A model generated the notes under the pieces. The model saw only the letters and a program-made list of their open reading frames with translations, did no database searches and was not told the origin of the DNA. Positions 1-8,254 of a stretch of 40,507 bases of DNA are shown here, piece by piece; position 1 is the stretch's first letter, and every line of letters starts with the position of its first letter. Source of the DNA: Thiocapsa roseopersicina (lineage in GTDB: Bacteria > Pseudomonadota > Gammaproteobacteria > Chromatiales > Chromatiaceae); contig NZ_FNNZ01000030.1 in assembly GCF_900106925.1 (NCBI RefSeq), positions 1-40,507 of the forward strand. Direction: 5' to 3'. Made by a program: the position numbers and the translations under genes.

Positions 1-91
1 ATCGAGTCGCCAAACACTTGACCGACCTCACTGCACGGTCTCCCGCGCAGCATCTTTCATTTTCCGGGGTGCCGCCACGCCTGCATGCTCG

Positions 92-994
92 TTAGAAGCG
101 CCCAATCAAAGACACCCCCAGCATCGCCGCCGGATCCTGATCCTCCTCGAAGAGTCGTCGACCCTTCTCGTCCTCGACCTTCAAGGTAGTCCCGGTCGCT
201 GCCCCGGCATAGAGCTTGAAGCTCAGGTTCTCGGTCAGGTCGCGCCCGAGCTGGACGAAGACGGGGATGAATCGGTGCTCGCCGACGCCGTCGGGAAAGG
301 GGCCGTCGGAGTCGAGTCGAAAGCGATAGGAGCGGTAGGCCGCGCCGACGCCTGCGGTCCAGCCCGAATCGAGCGCATAGGACAGCTCCAACCCCGCGGG
401 ACCGGCCGGGCCGGCCGGGAAGGGGTTGGTGAGGCGCAAGCGATCGTTGATGCGCCAGTCGATGATCAGGAAGGGGAATGCACTCGTCTCCTCGATCCGC
501 TCGAAGACGCCGACGCCCAGGCCGAGGGTCAGATCGGGCCGCACGGCGCGCGATACCGAGGCCGTGGCGCCGTATTCCAGCGCGTCCGAGACGCTCGCGC
601 CGGATTCGCCGGCATACTCGATCGTCGGTGTCAGACCCAGCCGCCAGCCGCTCTCGGTCGTGAAACCGTAGGGTACGGAGACACCCGCTCGGTAGAGTCT
701 GTCCCAAGGCTGCGCGCCGCCGAATCCGAGTGGCTTGTCGAAGTGCCAATCCTCGTAGTCGAGGCGCAGCCGCACGCCCAGCGACGACTGCTCATCGAGC
801 GCCCAATTCGTTCCGAGCGACATGAGCACCGCGGCATAGGCGGCATCCCCGCCGGAATCCAGATCGCTGTCGAATTGAACGACCGGAGCGACGGAAAAGC
901 TGACACCCGGAGGCGCTTGCGCCATGGAGACAGCGGCAACCCCGGTCGACAGCACGGCGGCACAGGCGACACGGACGAGGCAAGGCGCTGGCAT
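92..994 (-). CDS. outer-membrane beta-barrel protein, DUF6268-like
   Basis: This encodes a 300-residue exported protein of unknown exact function. Residues 1-26 (MPAPCLVRVACAAVLSTG...SMAQA) form a clear Sec signal peptide. The rest alternates polar and hydrophobic residues in many short strands (for example SSLGVRLRLDYEDWHF and SFKLYAGAATGTTLKV). It ends in Phe (LIGRF), the usual C-terminal signature recognised by the BAM complex, so the product is very probably an outer-membrane barrel. The pattern is reminiscent of DUF6268 proteins, but I cannot test that. An in-frame start exists at 1081. I chose 994 because it is preceded by AAAGGAG with 8-base spacing and places the signal peptide at the N-terminus. 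It stands alone on the minus strand, divergent from the efflux operon. Confidence 0.8.
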   Translation of the reverse strand: MPAPCLVRVACAAVLSTGVAAVSMAQAPPGVSFSVAPVVQFDSDLDSGGDAAYAAVLMSLGTNWALDEQSSLGVRLRLDYEDWHFDKPLGFGGAQPWDRLYRAGVSVPYGFTTESGWRLGLTPTIEYAGESGASVSDALEYGATASVSRAVRPDLTLGLGVGVFERIEETSAFPFLIIDWRINDRLRLTNPFPAGPAGPAGLELSYALDSGWTAGVGAAYRSYRFRLDSDGPFPDGVGEHRFIPVFVQLGRDLTENLSFKLYAGAATGTTLKVEDEKGRRLFEEDQDPAAMLGVSLIGRF

Positions 995-1083
995 CGGAGA
1001 CACTCCTTTGGATAATCGATGGACGGGGGGCGGAAAAGCCGAGACCATAGCATCCCGAGATCGAGCCGGATAGGACGCCAACC

Positions 1084-1245
1084 GGACGATCCCCAGGACA
1101 ATTCAGAGGAATGATGTCTCCGCAAGTGCTCGGGCCCTTGCGCGTCTATGTCCGCGCCTTCACCGGCTACGGCGACAGCTTGATCGACTACAACTGGAAG
1201 CAAAATACGATCGGAATCGGCTTGGCGTTGAACGATATCCTCTGA
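1084..1245 (+). pseudogene. C-terminal remnant of outer-membrane phospholipase A (pldA)
   Basis: The frame ending with TGA at 1243-1245 reads ...RVYVRAFTGYGDSLIDYNWK and then QNTIGIGLALNDIL. This is the C-terminal end of OMPLA/PldA proteins; the E. coli protein as I recall it ends with GYGESLIDYN followed by a short strand and a terminal LND-type sequence. Only the last ~45-53 codons are recognisable. Before about 1084 the sequence runs into the start region of the divergent barrel gene and no catalytic His/Ser domain is present. An ATG at 1111 would give a 44-residue peptide, but this looks like a leftover rather than a functional gene. The call rests on motif memory, not on a search. Confidence 0.7.
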
Positions 1246-1663
1246 GCGGCATCGCTCGCACGCGACAAGCCTTGCCGAGACGGGTTCGCGGCGGTTGGAG
1301 TGTCGTCGACGCGTGAGTTTCTACTCGGCGCCGCCGTCTGCATCCCGGGCAGTCGCCGCCGTGCTGCTGACGCTGCCGGAGCACGCCCCGATCTTGGCCC
1401 CGTTGGTAGCGAAGAACCTTCCCCCACCGCCATGCGCAATCCGGCGACCGGCGCGCTGCTGGCCCATCGCGCCATCGACACCCTGGACATCGCCCTGCCG
1501 GCGCACCGGATCCTGGATGCGGACCGACTGCCGCCCGCAGTCATCGGATACGTTCGAGTATCATGGTTTGCGCTTGTTCGCGCCCGCTCGATCCTTGATC
1601 ATCCGTCCATATTTTGCAGTCCCATCCGAGATCGCCGTTCAACATTCAACCGGAGATGTTCTT
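1246..1663. other. gene-poor stretch between pldA remnant and efflux operon
   Basis: Open frames cross this stretch on both strands, but none shows a recognisable domain, a signal peptide or a convincing ribosome binding site. One plus-strand frame around 1430-1540 reads MRNPATGALLAHRAIDTL and continues to about 1540. It could be another decayed fragment, but I cannot identify it. The efflux promoter probably lies near the 3' end of this stretch. Confidence 0.5.
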
Positions 1664-2854
1664 GTGAAAGTTTTGATTTCACCCCGTTGCGGCGACAAGA
1701 CGCGCCTGGTCTTCGGGACCGGCGCATCCTTGCCCCGTGCCGTCGTGCTCCCGGCGATTCTCGCGCTGCTCACCGCGTGCCAGCCTGTCGAAGAGTCGCA
1801 ACCCATCGCCGAGCCCATCCGCCCGGTGCGGGTCGTGACGGTCGAGGAGTTGCCGGGCGGCGAGACCGTAACTCTGACCGGCAACATCCAGGCGCAGGAT
1901 GACGTGGCCCTTGCCTTTCGAGTCGGCGGACAATTGATCGAGCGCACCGTCAGCGTCGGCGATCAGGTTCGCGCGGGGCAGATCGTCGCCCGTCTCGACG
2001 CGGTCAACGAGCGCAATGCGATCGACGCGGCGCGGGCGAATCTGGCCGCCGCGATGGCGCGGCTGGTCGAGGCGCGCAATACGGTGGAGCGGTACGAACC
2101 GATGCTGTCACGTGGCTTCGTCGCCCGCGCTCAATTCGACCGCGCCGTCGAGGCACGCGACGCCGCCCAGGCTCAAGTGGAGGCGGCCGAGGCCCAGGTC
2201 AGGACGGCCGAGAACCAGCTTGGATTCACGACCCTGATCGCCGACGGGCCGGGCATCGTCACCGCCCGCGGCGCGGAGCCGGGCGAGGTGGTTGCGGCCG
2301 GGCGCATGGTCGTGCAGCTCGCCCGCGAGGGCGGACGCGATGCGGTCTTCGACGTGCCGGGGCGGGTGATCGAGGCGGCTTCCGCCGATGACGAGGTGAC
2401 CGTTGCACTGAGCACCGATCCCAAGGTCAGCACCACCGGTCGGGTCCGCGAGGTCTCGCCCCAAGCGGATCCGGTGACCCGGACATTCAAGGTTCGCGTG
2501 GGCCTCGCCAGTCCGCCGGAGGCGATGCGGCTCGGCTCCACCGTGACCGGCAGCATCCTGCTCGGCGGGGTCGCGGGGATCGCCATTCCGACCTCGGCGC
2601 TCACCTCGTCCCAAGGCGCGCCTGCGGTCTGGACCCTGGATCCGGAGTCGAGCACCGTGGCCTTGCGCAATGTCGACGTGGCAAGCTTTGAGCTGGATCG
2701 GGTGCTGATCTCCGAGGGTCTGGCGCCGGGCGAATTGGTGGTGACGGCGGGGGTTCAGACCCTGCGCCCCGGTCAGCAGGTCCGACTGCTCGGGGAGCCG
2801 ACCCCTAATCCGATCGAAGCCCCGATCGAAGCCCCGACCGGAGATCGGCCATGA
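1664..2854 (+). CDS. RND efflux periplasmic adaptor lipoprotein (HlyD/AcrA family)
   Basis: This is a membrane-fusion protein linking an inner-membrane RND pump to an outer-membrane channel; 396 residues. I start it at GTG 1664, which has GGAG (1652-1655) 8 bases upstream and gives a short N-terminus leading to a lipobox-like LLTAC with Cys39, so the protein is probably lipidated. Next come the first half-motif of the biotinyl-lipoyl domain (VGDQVRAGQIVARLD), an alpha-helical hairpin rich in Ala/Glu/Arg (residues ~110-190), the second lipoyl half (GPGIVTARGAEPGEVV) and beta-barrel/membrane-proximal domains. The C-terminus has a small tandem repeat (PIEAPIEAP). The stop overlaps the start of the pump gene by the ATGA configuration, so the two are co-translated. 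No TolC gene is in view; the substrate cannot be deduced. Confidence 0.9.
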   Translation: MKVLISPRCGDKTRLVFGTGASLPRAVVLPAILALLTACQPVEESQPIAEPIRPVRVVTVEELPGGETVTLTGNIQAQDDVALAFRVGGQLIERTVSVGDQVRAGQIVARLDAVNERNAIDAARANLAAAMARLVEARNTVERYEPMLSRGFVARAQFDRAVEARDAAQAQVEAAEAQVRTAENQLGFTTLIADGPGIVTARGAEPGEVVAAGRMVVQLAREGGRDAVFDVPGRVIEAASADDEVTVALSTDPKVSTTGRVREVSPQADPVTRTFKVRVGLASPPEAMRLGSTVTGSILLGGVAGIAIPTSALTSSQGAPAVWTLDPESSTVALRNVDVASFELDRVLISEGLAPGELVVTAGVQTLRPGQQVRLLGEPTPNPIEAPIEAPTGDRP

Positions 2855-5800
2855 GCGGCTTCAATCTCTCCGATTGGGCTATCCGCAACCGTTCGGTCAC
2901 CATCTTCATCATGCTCGCGGTGCTGGCCGCCGGGGTGAGCTCATTTTACAAGCTCGGCCGTGCGGAAGACCCGCCGTTCACCTTCCGCACCATGGTGGTT
3001 AAGGCGATCTGGCCCGGCGCCACCCTCGACGAGACCATCGCGCAGGTCACCGAGCGTCTCGAACGCACCCTGCAGGAGGTTCCGAATCTCGACAACCTGC
3101 GCAGCTTCACCCGCGCCGGCACCACCACCATCTTCGTCGACCTGGTCGGGAGCGCGCAGGGACGGGATGTATCGGACACCTGGTACGAGGTGCGCAAAAA
3201 GGTCGGCGACATGCGCCACACCCTGCCTCAAGGGATCGTGGGACCCTTTTTCAACGACGAGTTCGGCGACACCTTCGGGATCATCTACGCCTTCACCGCC
3301 GATGGCTTCACGCATCGCGAATTGCGCGACGCCGTGGAGGACGCCCGTTCGCAACTCCTCACGGTCCCCGACGTCTCCAAGATCGACATCCTCGGAGCGC
3401 AGGACGAGGTCATCTATATCGATTTCTCGGCCGAGCGGCTGGCCGGACTGGGGTTCGATCCCGGCACCCTGATCGCCGCGCTGCGTGCCCAGAACATCGT
3501 CAGCCCGGCGGGCATCCTGAGGACCAGCGACGAGTCCATCGCGCTGCGGGTCTCGGGTGCCTTCGGTTCCGAGCGTGATCTCGCCGAGGTCACTTTCGCC
3601 GTCGGCGAGCGCATGCTGCGGCTGCGCGACATTGCCGATGTCCGCCGCGGCTTCGCCGATCCCCCCCAACCCATGTTCCGCATCAATGGGGAACCCGCCA
3701 TCGGGCTTGCCATTGCCATGCGCGACGGCGGCGACACCCTGGCGCTCGGGCGCAATGTCGCCAACGCCATCGCCGACATCCGAGCCGAGCTGCCGCACGG
3801 CATCGAGCCACGTCTGGTCGCCGATCAGCCCCTGACGGTGGATCTCGCGATCAACGAATTCACCACCTCGCTGTGGCAGGCGATCGGCATCGTGCTCGTG
3901 ATCAGCTTCGTCGCGCTGGGCGCGCGCGCCGGCACGGTCGTGGCCATCGCCATTCCGCTCACGCTGGCCGTGGTCTTTCCGATGATGGACATCGTCGACA
4001 TCGACCTGCAACGGGTCTCTCTCGGCGCGCTCATCATCGCACTCGCCCTCATGGTCGACGACGCCATGACCACCATCGACGCCATGAGCCGCCGTCTGGC
4101 CTTGGGCGACGACAGGGCGAGCGCGGCCACCTATGCCTACACACACCTGTCCAAGGCGATGCTCATCGGCACCCTGGTCACCATCGCCGGTTTCGTGCCC
4201 ATCGGCTTCGCTCAAAGCTCGGCGGGCGAATACACCTTTTCGATCTTCGCGGTCGTGGGCATCGCACTGATCGCCTCTTGGCTCGTTGCAATGGTGTTCG
4301 CGCCCCTGATCGGTATGACGCTGCTGCGCCCGCCCAAGGCCGGTGCGAACGACAAGCCGAGCCGCACGGTCGCCATCTACCGGGGTTTTCTGACGCTGGC
4401 GATGCGCGCTCGCTGGTTCACCATCGCCCTGACGCTCGCGATCTTCGTCGTCGCCATCGTGGCGCTGGGGCAGGTGCCGCGCCAGTTCTTCCCGTCGTCG
4501 GACCGCCCCGAGCTGCTGGTCAACCTGCAGTTGCCGCAGAACGCATCGATCCATGCCACCGAGCGGCTGGTGAATGAGTTCGAGCAGATCCTGCGCGAGG
4601 ATCCCGACTTCGCGCCCGAGATCGAGCGCTGGAGCACCTACATCGGTCAGGGCGCCATCCGCTTTTATCTGCCGCTGGACGTCCAGTTGGCCAACCCCTT
4701 CTTCGCCCAGTCCGTCATCGTGACCAACGACATCGAGGCACGCGAACGACTCCAGCCGCGACTCGAACAACTGCTGGCCGAGCGCTTCCCAGAGGTCGTC
4801 GGACGGGTGTCGCCGCTGGAGCTGGGTCCACCGGTCGGCTGGCCTTTGCAATACCGCGTCGTCGGTCCGGACCCGACCGAGCTGCGCGAGATCGCGATGC
4901 AGCTCGCGGATCTCGTGGCGGATCACCCCGGATCGCGCCGGGTCAATTTCGACTGGATGGAGCCGGAGCGCGAGCTGCATATCCGCATCGACCAGGAACA
5001 GGCGCGTCAGTTGGGCCTGAGCAGCCAGGCGGTGTCTACCGCGCTCAACGCCAATATCTCCGGCACCGGCATTACCCAGGTCCGCGACGACATCTATCTC
5101 GTCGATGTGGTCGCACGCGAGCTTGGGGGACAGAGTCTGTCGGTCGAAACCCTGCGCAGCCTGCCGGTCTCGCTACCGAACGGGCGCACCATCCCGCTCA
5201 GTCAGTTCGCCGTCTTCGAGTACGGTCAGGACTATCCGCTGGTGTGGCGGCGCGACCGGGTGCCGACCCTGACGGTCCAGGCCGACGTCACGCCGGGGAT
5301 GCTGCCGGAGACGGTGGTCGCGGATCTCACCGACCCGATCGCCGAGTTGAACGCGACGCTGCCCGCGGGCTATCGCATCGAGCTGGGCGGCGCGGTCGAG
5401 GAGAGCACCGAATCGCAAGCCTCGGTCTTCGCCGTGGTGCCGGTGATGATCCTGCTGATGCTGTCCCTGCTGATCTTCCAGCTCAAGAGCTTCGCGCGGC
5501 TCTTCATGGTCCTGAGCCTGGTGCCGCTGGGCCTGATCGGCGTGGTCGGCGCCCTGCTGGCCTCCGGCAAGCCGCTCGGCTTCGTCGCCATCCTCGGCAT
5601 CCTCGCCCTGGTCGGCATGATCGCCAAGAACGCGGTGATCCTGATCGACCAGATCGAAGCCGAGCGGGCGGCCGGCAAGACGGTCTGGGATGCCGTGGTC
5701 GAGGCCAGCCTGTCCCGTTTTCGGCCGATCATGCTGACCGCGCTCTCGACCATTCTCGGGATGATCCCGATCGCGCCCACGGTCTTCTGGGGATCGATGG

Positions 5801-5940
5801 CCTTTGCCATCATGGGCGGCCTCGCCGTCGCCTCGCTGCTCACGCTGGTCTTTCTGCCGACGCTCTATGTGACCTGGTTCGGGGGTGTCGCGCCGAGCCG
5901 CGACGCGACCGGCCCGGAACCGCACGCGAGCGGCGCCTAG
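2851..5940 (+). CDS. RND family efflux pump, inner-membrane permease (AcrB/HAE1 type)
   Basis: This is a 1029-residue proton-driven efflux permease, close to the family's usual ~1030-1050 residues. It starts with a cytoplasmic segment and TM1 (NRSVTIFIMLAVLAAG), followed by the large periplasmic porter/docking loop (~residues 40-330), TM2-TM6, TM7 (ARWFTIALTLAIFVVAIVAL), the second periplasmic loop and TM8-TM12. The proton-relay Asp pair of TM4 is present in LMVDDAMTTIDAM (Asp403-Asp404). The pair DD, rather than a lone Asp or Glu, argues for the drug/hydrophobe subgroup over heavy-metal pumps, but the substrate is not determined. The gene overlaps its adaptor by four bases and is followed at once by a strong hairpin, so this is a two-gene operon. 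Confidence 0.93.
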   Translation: MSGFNLSDWAIRNRSVTIFIMLAVLAAGVSSFYKLGRAEDPPFTFRTMVVKAIWPGATLDETIAQVTERLERTLQEVPNLDNLRSFTRAGTTTIFVDLVGSAQGRDVSDTWYEVRKKVGDMRHTLPQGIVGPFFNDEFGDTFGIIYAFTADGFTHRELRDAVEDARSQLLTVPDVSKIDILGAQDEVIYIDFSAERLAGLGFDPGTLIAALRAQNIVSPAGILRTSDESIALRVSGAFGSERDLAEVTFAVGERMLRLRDIADVRRGFADPPQPMFRINGEPAIGLAIAMRDGGDTLALGRNVANAIADIRAELPHGIEPRLVADQPLTVDLAINEFTTSLWQAIGIVLVISFVALGARAGTVVAIAIPLTLAVVFPMMDIVDIDLQRVSLGALIIALALMVDDAMTTIDAMSRRLALGDDRASAATYAYTHLSKAMLIGTLVTIAGFVPIGFAQSSAGEYTFSIFAVVGIALIASWLVAMVFAPLIGMTLLRPPKAGANDKPSRTVAIYRGFLTLAMRARWFTIALTLAIFVVAIVALGQVPRQFFPSSDRPELLVNLQLPQNASIHATERLVNEFEQILREDPDFAPEIERWSTYIGQGAIRFYLPLDVQLANPFFAQSVIVTNDIEARERLQPRLEQLLAERFPEVVGRVSPLELGPPVGWPLQYRVVGPDPTELREIAMQLADLVADHPGSRRVNFDWMEPERELHIRIDQEQARQLGLSSQAVSTALNANISGTGITQVRDDIYLVDVVARELGGQSLSVETLRSLPVSLPNGRTIPLSQFAVFEYGQDYPLVWRRDRVPTLTVQADVTPGMLPETVVADLTDPIAELNATLPAGYRIELGGAVEESTESQASVFAVVPVMILLMLSLLIFQLKSFARLFMVLSLVPLGLIGVVGALLASGKPLGFVAILGILALVGMIAKNAVILIDQIEAERAAGKTVWDAVVEASLSRFRPIMLTALSTILGMIPIAPTVFWGSMAFAIMGGLAVASLLTLVFLPTLYVTWFGGVAPSRDATGPEPHASGA

Positions 5941-5950
5941 CGCAATCGAT

Positions 5951-5980
5951 GCCGTCATGTCGCGCACGCGATGTGACGGC
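5951..5980 (+). terminator. hairpin after the RND operon
   Basis: GCCGTCA (5951-5957) pairs with TGACGGC (5974-5980), and inside it TCGCG pairs with CGCGA around a CA loop, with a TG/TG mismatch between. It begins 10 bases after the pump stop codon. There is no following T-run, so it may be a Rho-assisted or mRNA-stabilising hairpin. It separates the efflux operon from the MNT/HEPN pair. Confidence 0.55.
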
Positions 5981-6035
5981 CACATCCGTCATGACCGCCG
6001 TCGACGACGAGCCCGATCGAGGGCAGAATCTCGCA

Positions 6036-6428
6036 ATGCCCGCCGGATCAAGCCTTTTTGACTCGACCATTCGCCCGGAAGGCGCTCCCTTTACACCCGG
6101 CGAGCGCCAGTTGTTGGCAACGTTCGTCGCAAACAGTCTGCATCGGCTCGGCAACGCGTCCATCGAGCGTATCCTGGTATTCGGCAGCCGCGCTCGGGGC
6201 GAGGGTGACGAGGACTCGGACCTGGATCTTGCGGTCTTCGTCTCGCGCGATGCGCACCCGTCGATCGCGCGAGACCTGTCCGACATCGCGGAGTCCACGC
6301 AAGAGGGCTGGGAGGATCTCCCGCACCTGCGGCCCATCGTCATCCGCGATGGTGACGGTACGAGTCGCCGACTGCTGGACGACATCATGCAAGAGGGGAT
6401 CGAGCTATGGGCGAAGACGAGCGCTTAA
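6036..6428 (+). CDS. MNT-type nucleotidyltransferase (antitoxin partner of HEPN)
   Basis: This is a 130-residue minimal nucleotidyltransferase. The polymerase-beta signature GSRARGEGDEDSDLDLAVFV carries the G-S motif and the catalytic DxD (DSDLDL), and a downstream third acidic position is likely within HLRPIVIRD. In known MNT-HEPN pairs the MNT protein neutralises the HEPN RNase, in studied cases by AMPylating it. Its last 22 bases overlap the HEPN gene, so the two are translationally coupled. The start is uncertain: ATGs at 5949 (ahead of the 5951-5980 hairpin), 5991 and 6036 are all in frame. I prefer 6036 because GAGGG lies 12 bases upstream and the domain begins soon after. Confidence 0.85.
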   Translation: MPAGSSLFDSTIRPEGAPFTPGERQLLATFVANSLHRLGNASIERILVFGSRARGEGDEDSDLDLAVFVSRDAHPSIARDLSDIAESTQEGWEDLPHLRPIVIRDGDGTSRRLLDDIMQEGIELWAKTSA

Positions 6429-6862
6429 GTGCGGTGACCGATGAGCTGGGGCTGCTGCTCGACGAGTTGCGCAGCTTCCGCGCGAATCGTCAGGTCGGCG
6501 TCCATCGCAAGTGCATCTCCAACCTCTATTACGCCGCGTTTCATGCGGTCCGCGCCCTCTTGTTCAGCCATGGGTTGGAGACGAAGACGCATGAGGGTAC
6601 CCAACGGCTCTTCGCGGCTCACTTCGTCCGATCAGGAGCCTTCGACCGGCAGCACTTGAAGACGCTCGGACAGCTTGAGGCAGATCGACTTCGCGCGGAC
6701 TACCAAGGCTTTCACCAATTCGATGCCGAGGATGTTGCTCGCGCGCACGCGCCTGTCATGGCGCTCGTCGCCGCTGCGATGGACGATCTCGAGGTTCGCG
6801 TACCCGCATCTGTCGAGTCGATCGCGCCGTCGATTCGTGCCGAGATTGCCCGCGACGGTTGA
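6407..6862 (+). CDS. HEPN domain protein (putative RNase toxin of MNT/HEPN pair)
   Basis: This is a 151-residue all-helical HEPN protein. The segment NLYYAAFHAVRALLFSHGLE contains the RX4-6H RNase motif as R-ALLFS-H, so the active site appears intact. KTHEGTQRLFAAHFV after it is typical of the family, as is the later LRADYQGF. GAGGGG lies 8 bases before the ATG, inside the upstream MNT gene. Known two-gene HEPN/MNT modules act as toxin-antitoxin systems, and I infer the same here. It has no membrane segment and is cytoplasmic. Confidence 0.87.
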   Translation: MGEDERLSAVTDELGLLLDELRSFRANRQVGVHRKCISNLYYAAFHAVRALLFSHGLETKTHEGTQRLFAAHFVRSGAFDRQHLKTLGQLEADRLRADYQGFHQFDAEDVARAHAPVMALVAAAMDDLEVRVPASVESIAPSIRAEIARDG

Positions 6863-6987
6863 TGGACAAAGATGGCCAAATCGCCCCGGCGGCTTGTCCA
6901 ACCATACCCTGCGGGATTGTTCCGTCTCCTTTCGCGATCCTGCAACCTCGTTCAAGCGTTGTTTGAGTCCGGACCCGGAGCCCTGCC

Positions 6988-7572
6988 ATGTCCCTTCAAC
7001 CCAAGTCCCCACTCGATTTTGCCGTCTGGCTCGCCGCCGAACGTGCATCGCATCAGGGCCGTACCGAGTATCGCAATGGCGAGGTCTTCGCCATCGATGG
7101 CAGTTCGGAGGCGCACAACCTGATCTGCGGAAACCTATTGGGCGAGCTGGGCAATCACTTCAAGGGCCGCCCCTGCTACGTCTACACCAGCGCCATGAAG
7201 GTCCGTGTCGAGTCCGCGAATCTCTGCGCCTACCCGGACGTGATGGCGACCTGCGGAGAGCGGCAATTTCTGGATGACCGCCGCGACGTCATCACAAACC
7301 CGGCACTCATCGTCGAGGTCCTCTCCGACAGCACCGAGGCCTATGATCGGGGCGACAAATTCGCCTACTACCGGTCCATCCCCAGCCTGCGGGCCTATCT
7401 GCTGCTCTCCCAGCACCGGGTGAGCGCCGAGCTCTTCCTGCGCCAGCCGAGTGGTGACTGGCTGCTTTCCGTCTACACAGATCCGAGCGATCGCATCCCT
7501 TTGACGGCACTCGACACCGAGCTGTCGCTGGCCGAGGTTTACGACAAGGTCGAGTTTAACCCCGACCATTAG
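6988..7572 (+). CDS. Uma2-family (DUF820) PD-(D/E)XK restriction endonuclease-like protein
   Basis: This is a 194-residue protein with the Uma2 layout: an N-terminal helix (LDFAVWLAAERASHQGRTEY), a beta-strand region ending with RNGEVFAI, then CAYPDVMATCG and NPALIVEVLSDSTEAYDRGDK. The PDV...EVLS pair supplies the D...E-x-(no K) catalytic core usual in this divergent PD-(D/E)XK family, followed by KFAYYRSIPSLRAYLLL. CCGGAG lies 7 bases before the ATG. Uma2 proteins are abundant in cyanobacteria and Chromatiaceae; their biological role is not settled. It sits between two toxin-antitoxin pairs, which suggests an accessory patch. Confidence 0.85.
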   Translation: MSLQPKSPLDFAVWLAAERASHQGRTEYRNGEVFAIDGSSEAHNLICGNLLGELGNHFKGRPCYVYTSAMKVRVESANLCAYPDVMATCGERQFLDDRRDVITNPALIVEVLSDSTEAYDRGDKFAYYRSIPSLRAYLLLSQHRVSAELFLRQPSGDWLLSVYTDPSDRIPLTALDTELSLAEVYDKVEFNPDH

Positions 7573-7617
7573 CGTCGGCCCCCGAAGCGCCGATACTTCA
7601 GCAGCCACGGCTTCTGC

Positions 7618-7872
7618 TCAGTAATGATATCGACACTGAACAATGATCAGCGATGAATCCTTGACCCGATAGACCAGCCGGTGCTCGCGATCGATACGCC
7701 GGGACCAGTACCCGGACCACTGGTGCTTCAATGGCTCGGGGTCTCCGAGTCCTTGAAAAGGCTGTCGCTGCATGTCCTGGATCAGGGTGTTGATCCGTTT
7801 AAGCGTCTTTCTGTCTGTTTCCTGCCAATAAAGATAGTCCTCCCATGCGGGCTCGGCCCAAGCGAGGATCAT
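7618..7872 (-). CDS. yoeB: YoeB/Txe family toxin, ribosome-dependent mRNA interferase
   Basis: This is an 84-residue toxin, the same length as E. coli YoeB and closely similar along the full length (WAEPAWEDYLYWQETD, PEPLKHQWSGYWSRRI, EHRLVYRV, CRYHY). The catalytic residues known for YoeB (Glu46, Arg65, His83 and terminal Tyr84) are all present at the same positions, so it should be active. It cleaves mRNA in the ribosomal A site when freed from its antitoxin. Its ATG overlaps the stop of the antitoxin gene by four bases. Confidence 0.93.
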   Translation of the reverse strand: MILAWAEPAWEDYLYWQETDRKTLKRINTLIQDMQRQPFQGLGDPEPLKHQWSGYWSRRIDREHRLVYRVKDSSLIIVQCRYHY

Positions 7873-8123
7873 TCTTCAATCAGCTCATGGTGCTGGAACT
7901 TCCCGGCCTCGACCTCGGCGATGGCGCGACTCAGGCGCTCGGCATTTCGAGGACTCGCCATCAGGTAAGCCGTTTCTTCATAAGCATGAAAATCCTCTAA
8001 GCTCATGACCACGGCCGGTTTGCCGTTCTGGCGTGTGACCAGGATTGGCGTGTGATCGTCGTTGACCTTGTCGAGCGTGCTGGCAAGGCGGGTTCTGAAG
8101 GCCGAGTAGCTGATGGTGTCCAT
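7869..8123 (-). CDS. yefM: YefM/Phd family antitoxin
   Basis: This is an 84-residue antitoxin with the Phd/YefM fold: ISYSAFRTRLASTLDKVNDD, then ILVTRQNGKPAVVMSLEDF and AYEETAYLMASPRNAERL. The C-terminal acidic/hydrophobic tail (IAEVEAGKFQHHELIEE) is the expected toxin-binding segment. An in-frame start farther upstream at 8237 would add 38 residues unlike the family and would run through the operator, so I start it at 8123. GGAG lies 11 bases upstream. It binds and inhibits YoeB and, from family knowledge, represses its own operon. Confidence 0.92.
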   Translation of the reverse strand: MDTISYSAFRTRLASTLDKVNDDHTPILVTRQNGKPAVVMSLEDFHAYEETAYLMASPRNAERLSRAIAEVEAGKFQHHELIEE

Positions 8124-8142
8124 CTTGCGGTGATCTCCGAGG

Positions 8143-8180
8143 TTGTACGCATTATCGTACTTGTACTTAAGATCGTACGC
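8143..8180 (-). promoter_or_regulatory. operator of the yefM-yoeB operon: four symmetric GTAC boxes
   Basis: GTAC occurs at 8145-8148, 8157-8160, 8163-8166 and 8175-8178. The spacing is 12, 6 and 12 bases and the whole array is symmetric about 8161.5. It lies about 20-55 bases upstream of the yefM start. E. coli YefM-YoeB binds two palindromes with TGTACA cores whose centres are 12 bp apart, so the spacing fits a duplicated, mirror-arranged version of that operator. Confidence 0.75.
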
Positions 8181-8211
8181 AACGAGGCAACAAAATGGCC
8201 TACTGCACGTC

Positions 8212-8235
8212 GCGGGCGACTTACGTCGCCCCCGC
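8212..8235 (-). terminator. hairpin after the flavoprotein gene (GGGCGAC repeat)
   Basis: GGGCGAC (8214-8220) pairs with GTCGCCC (8225-8231) around loop TTAC, with an outer GC/GC pair. It lies about 20 bases past the stop of the minus-strand flavoprotein gene. The same GGGCGACT core occurs after the hydrolase gene at 12286-12303, so this is a small dispersed palindrome used at gene ends. Confidence 0.5.
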
Positions 8236-8254
8236 ATCGCGCCTGAAGAGATGG

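Noticed and set aside
2941-4980. A 679-residue open frame on the minus strand opposite the RND pump gene
   Set aside because: It is a shadow of GC-rich coding DNA: very rich in Asp/Arg/Gly/His, with no domain, and fully covered by the strong pump frame.
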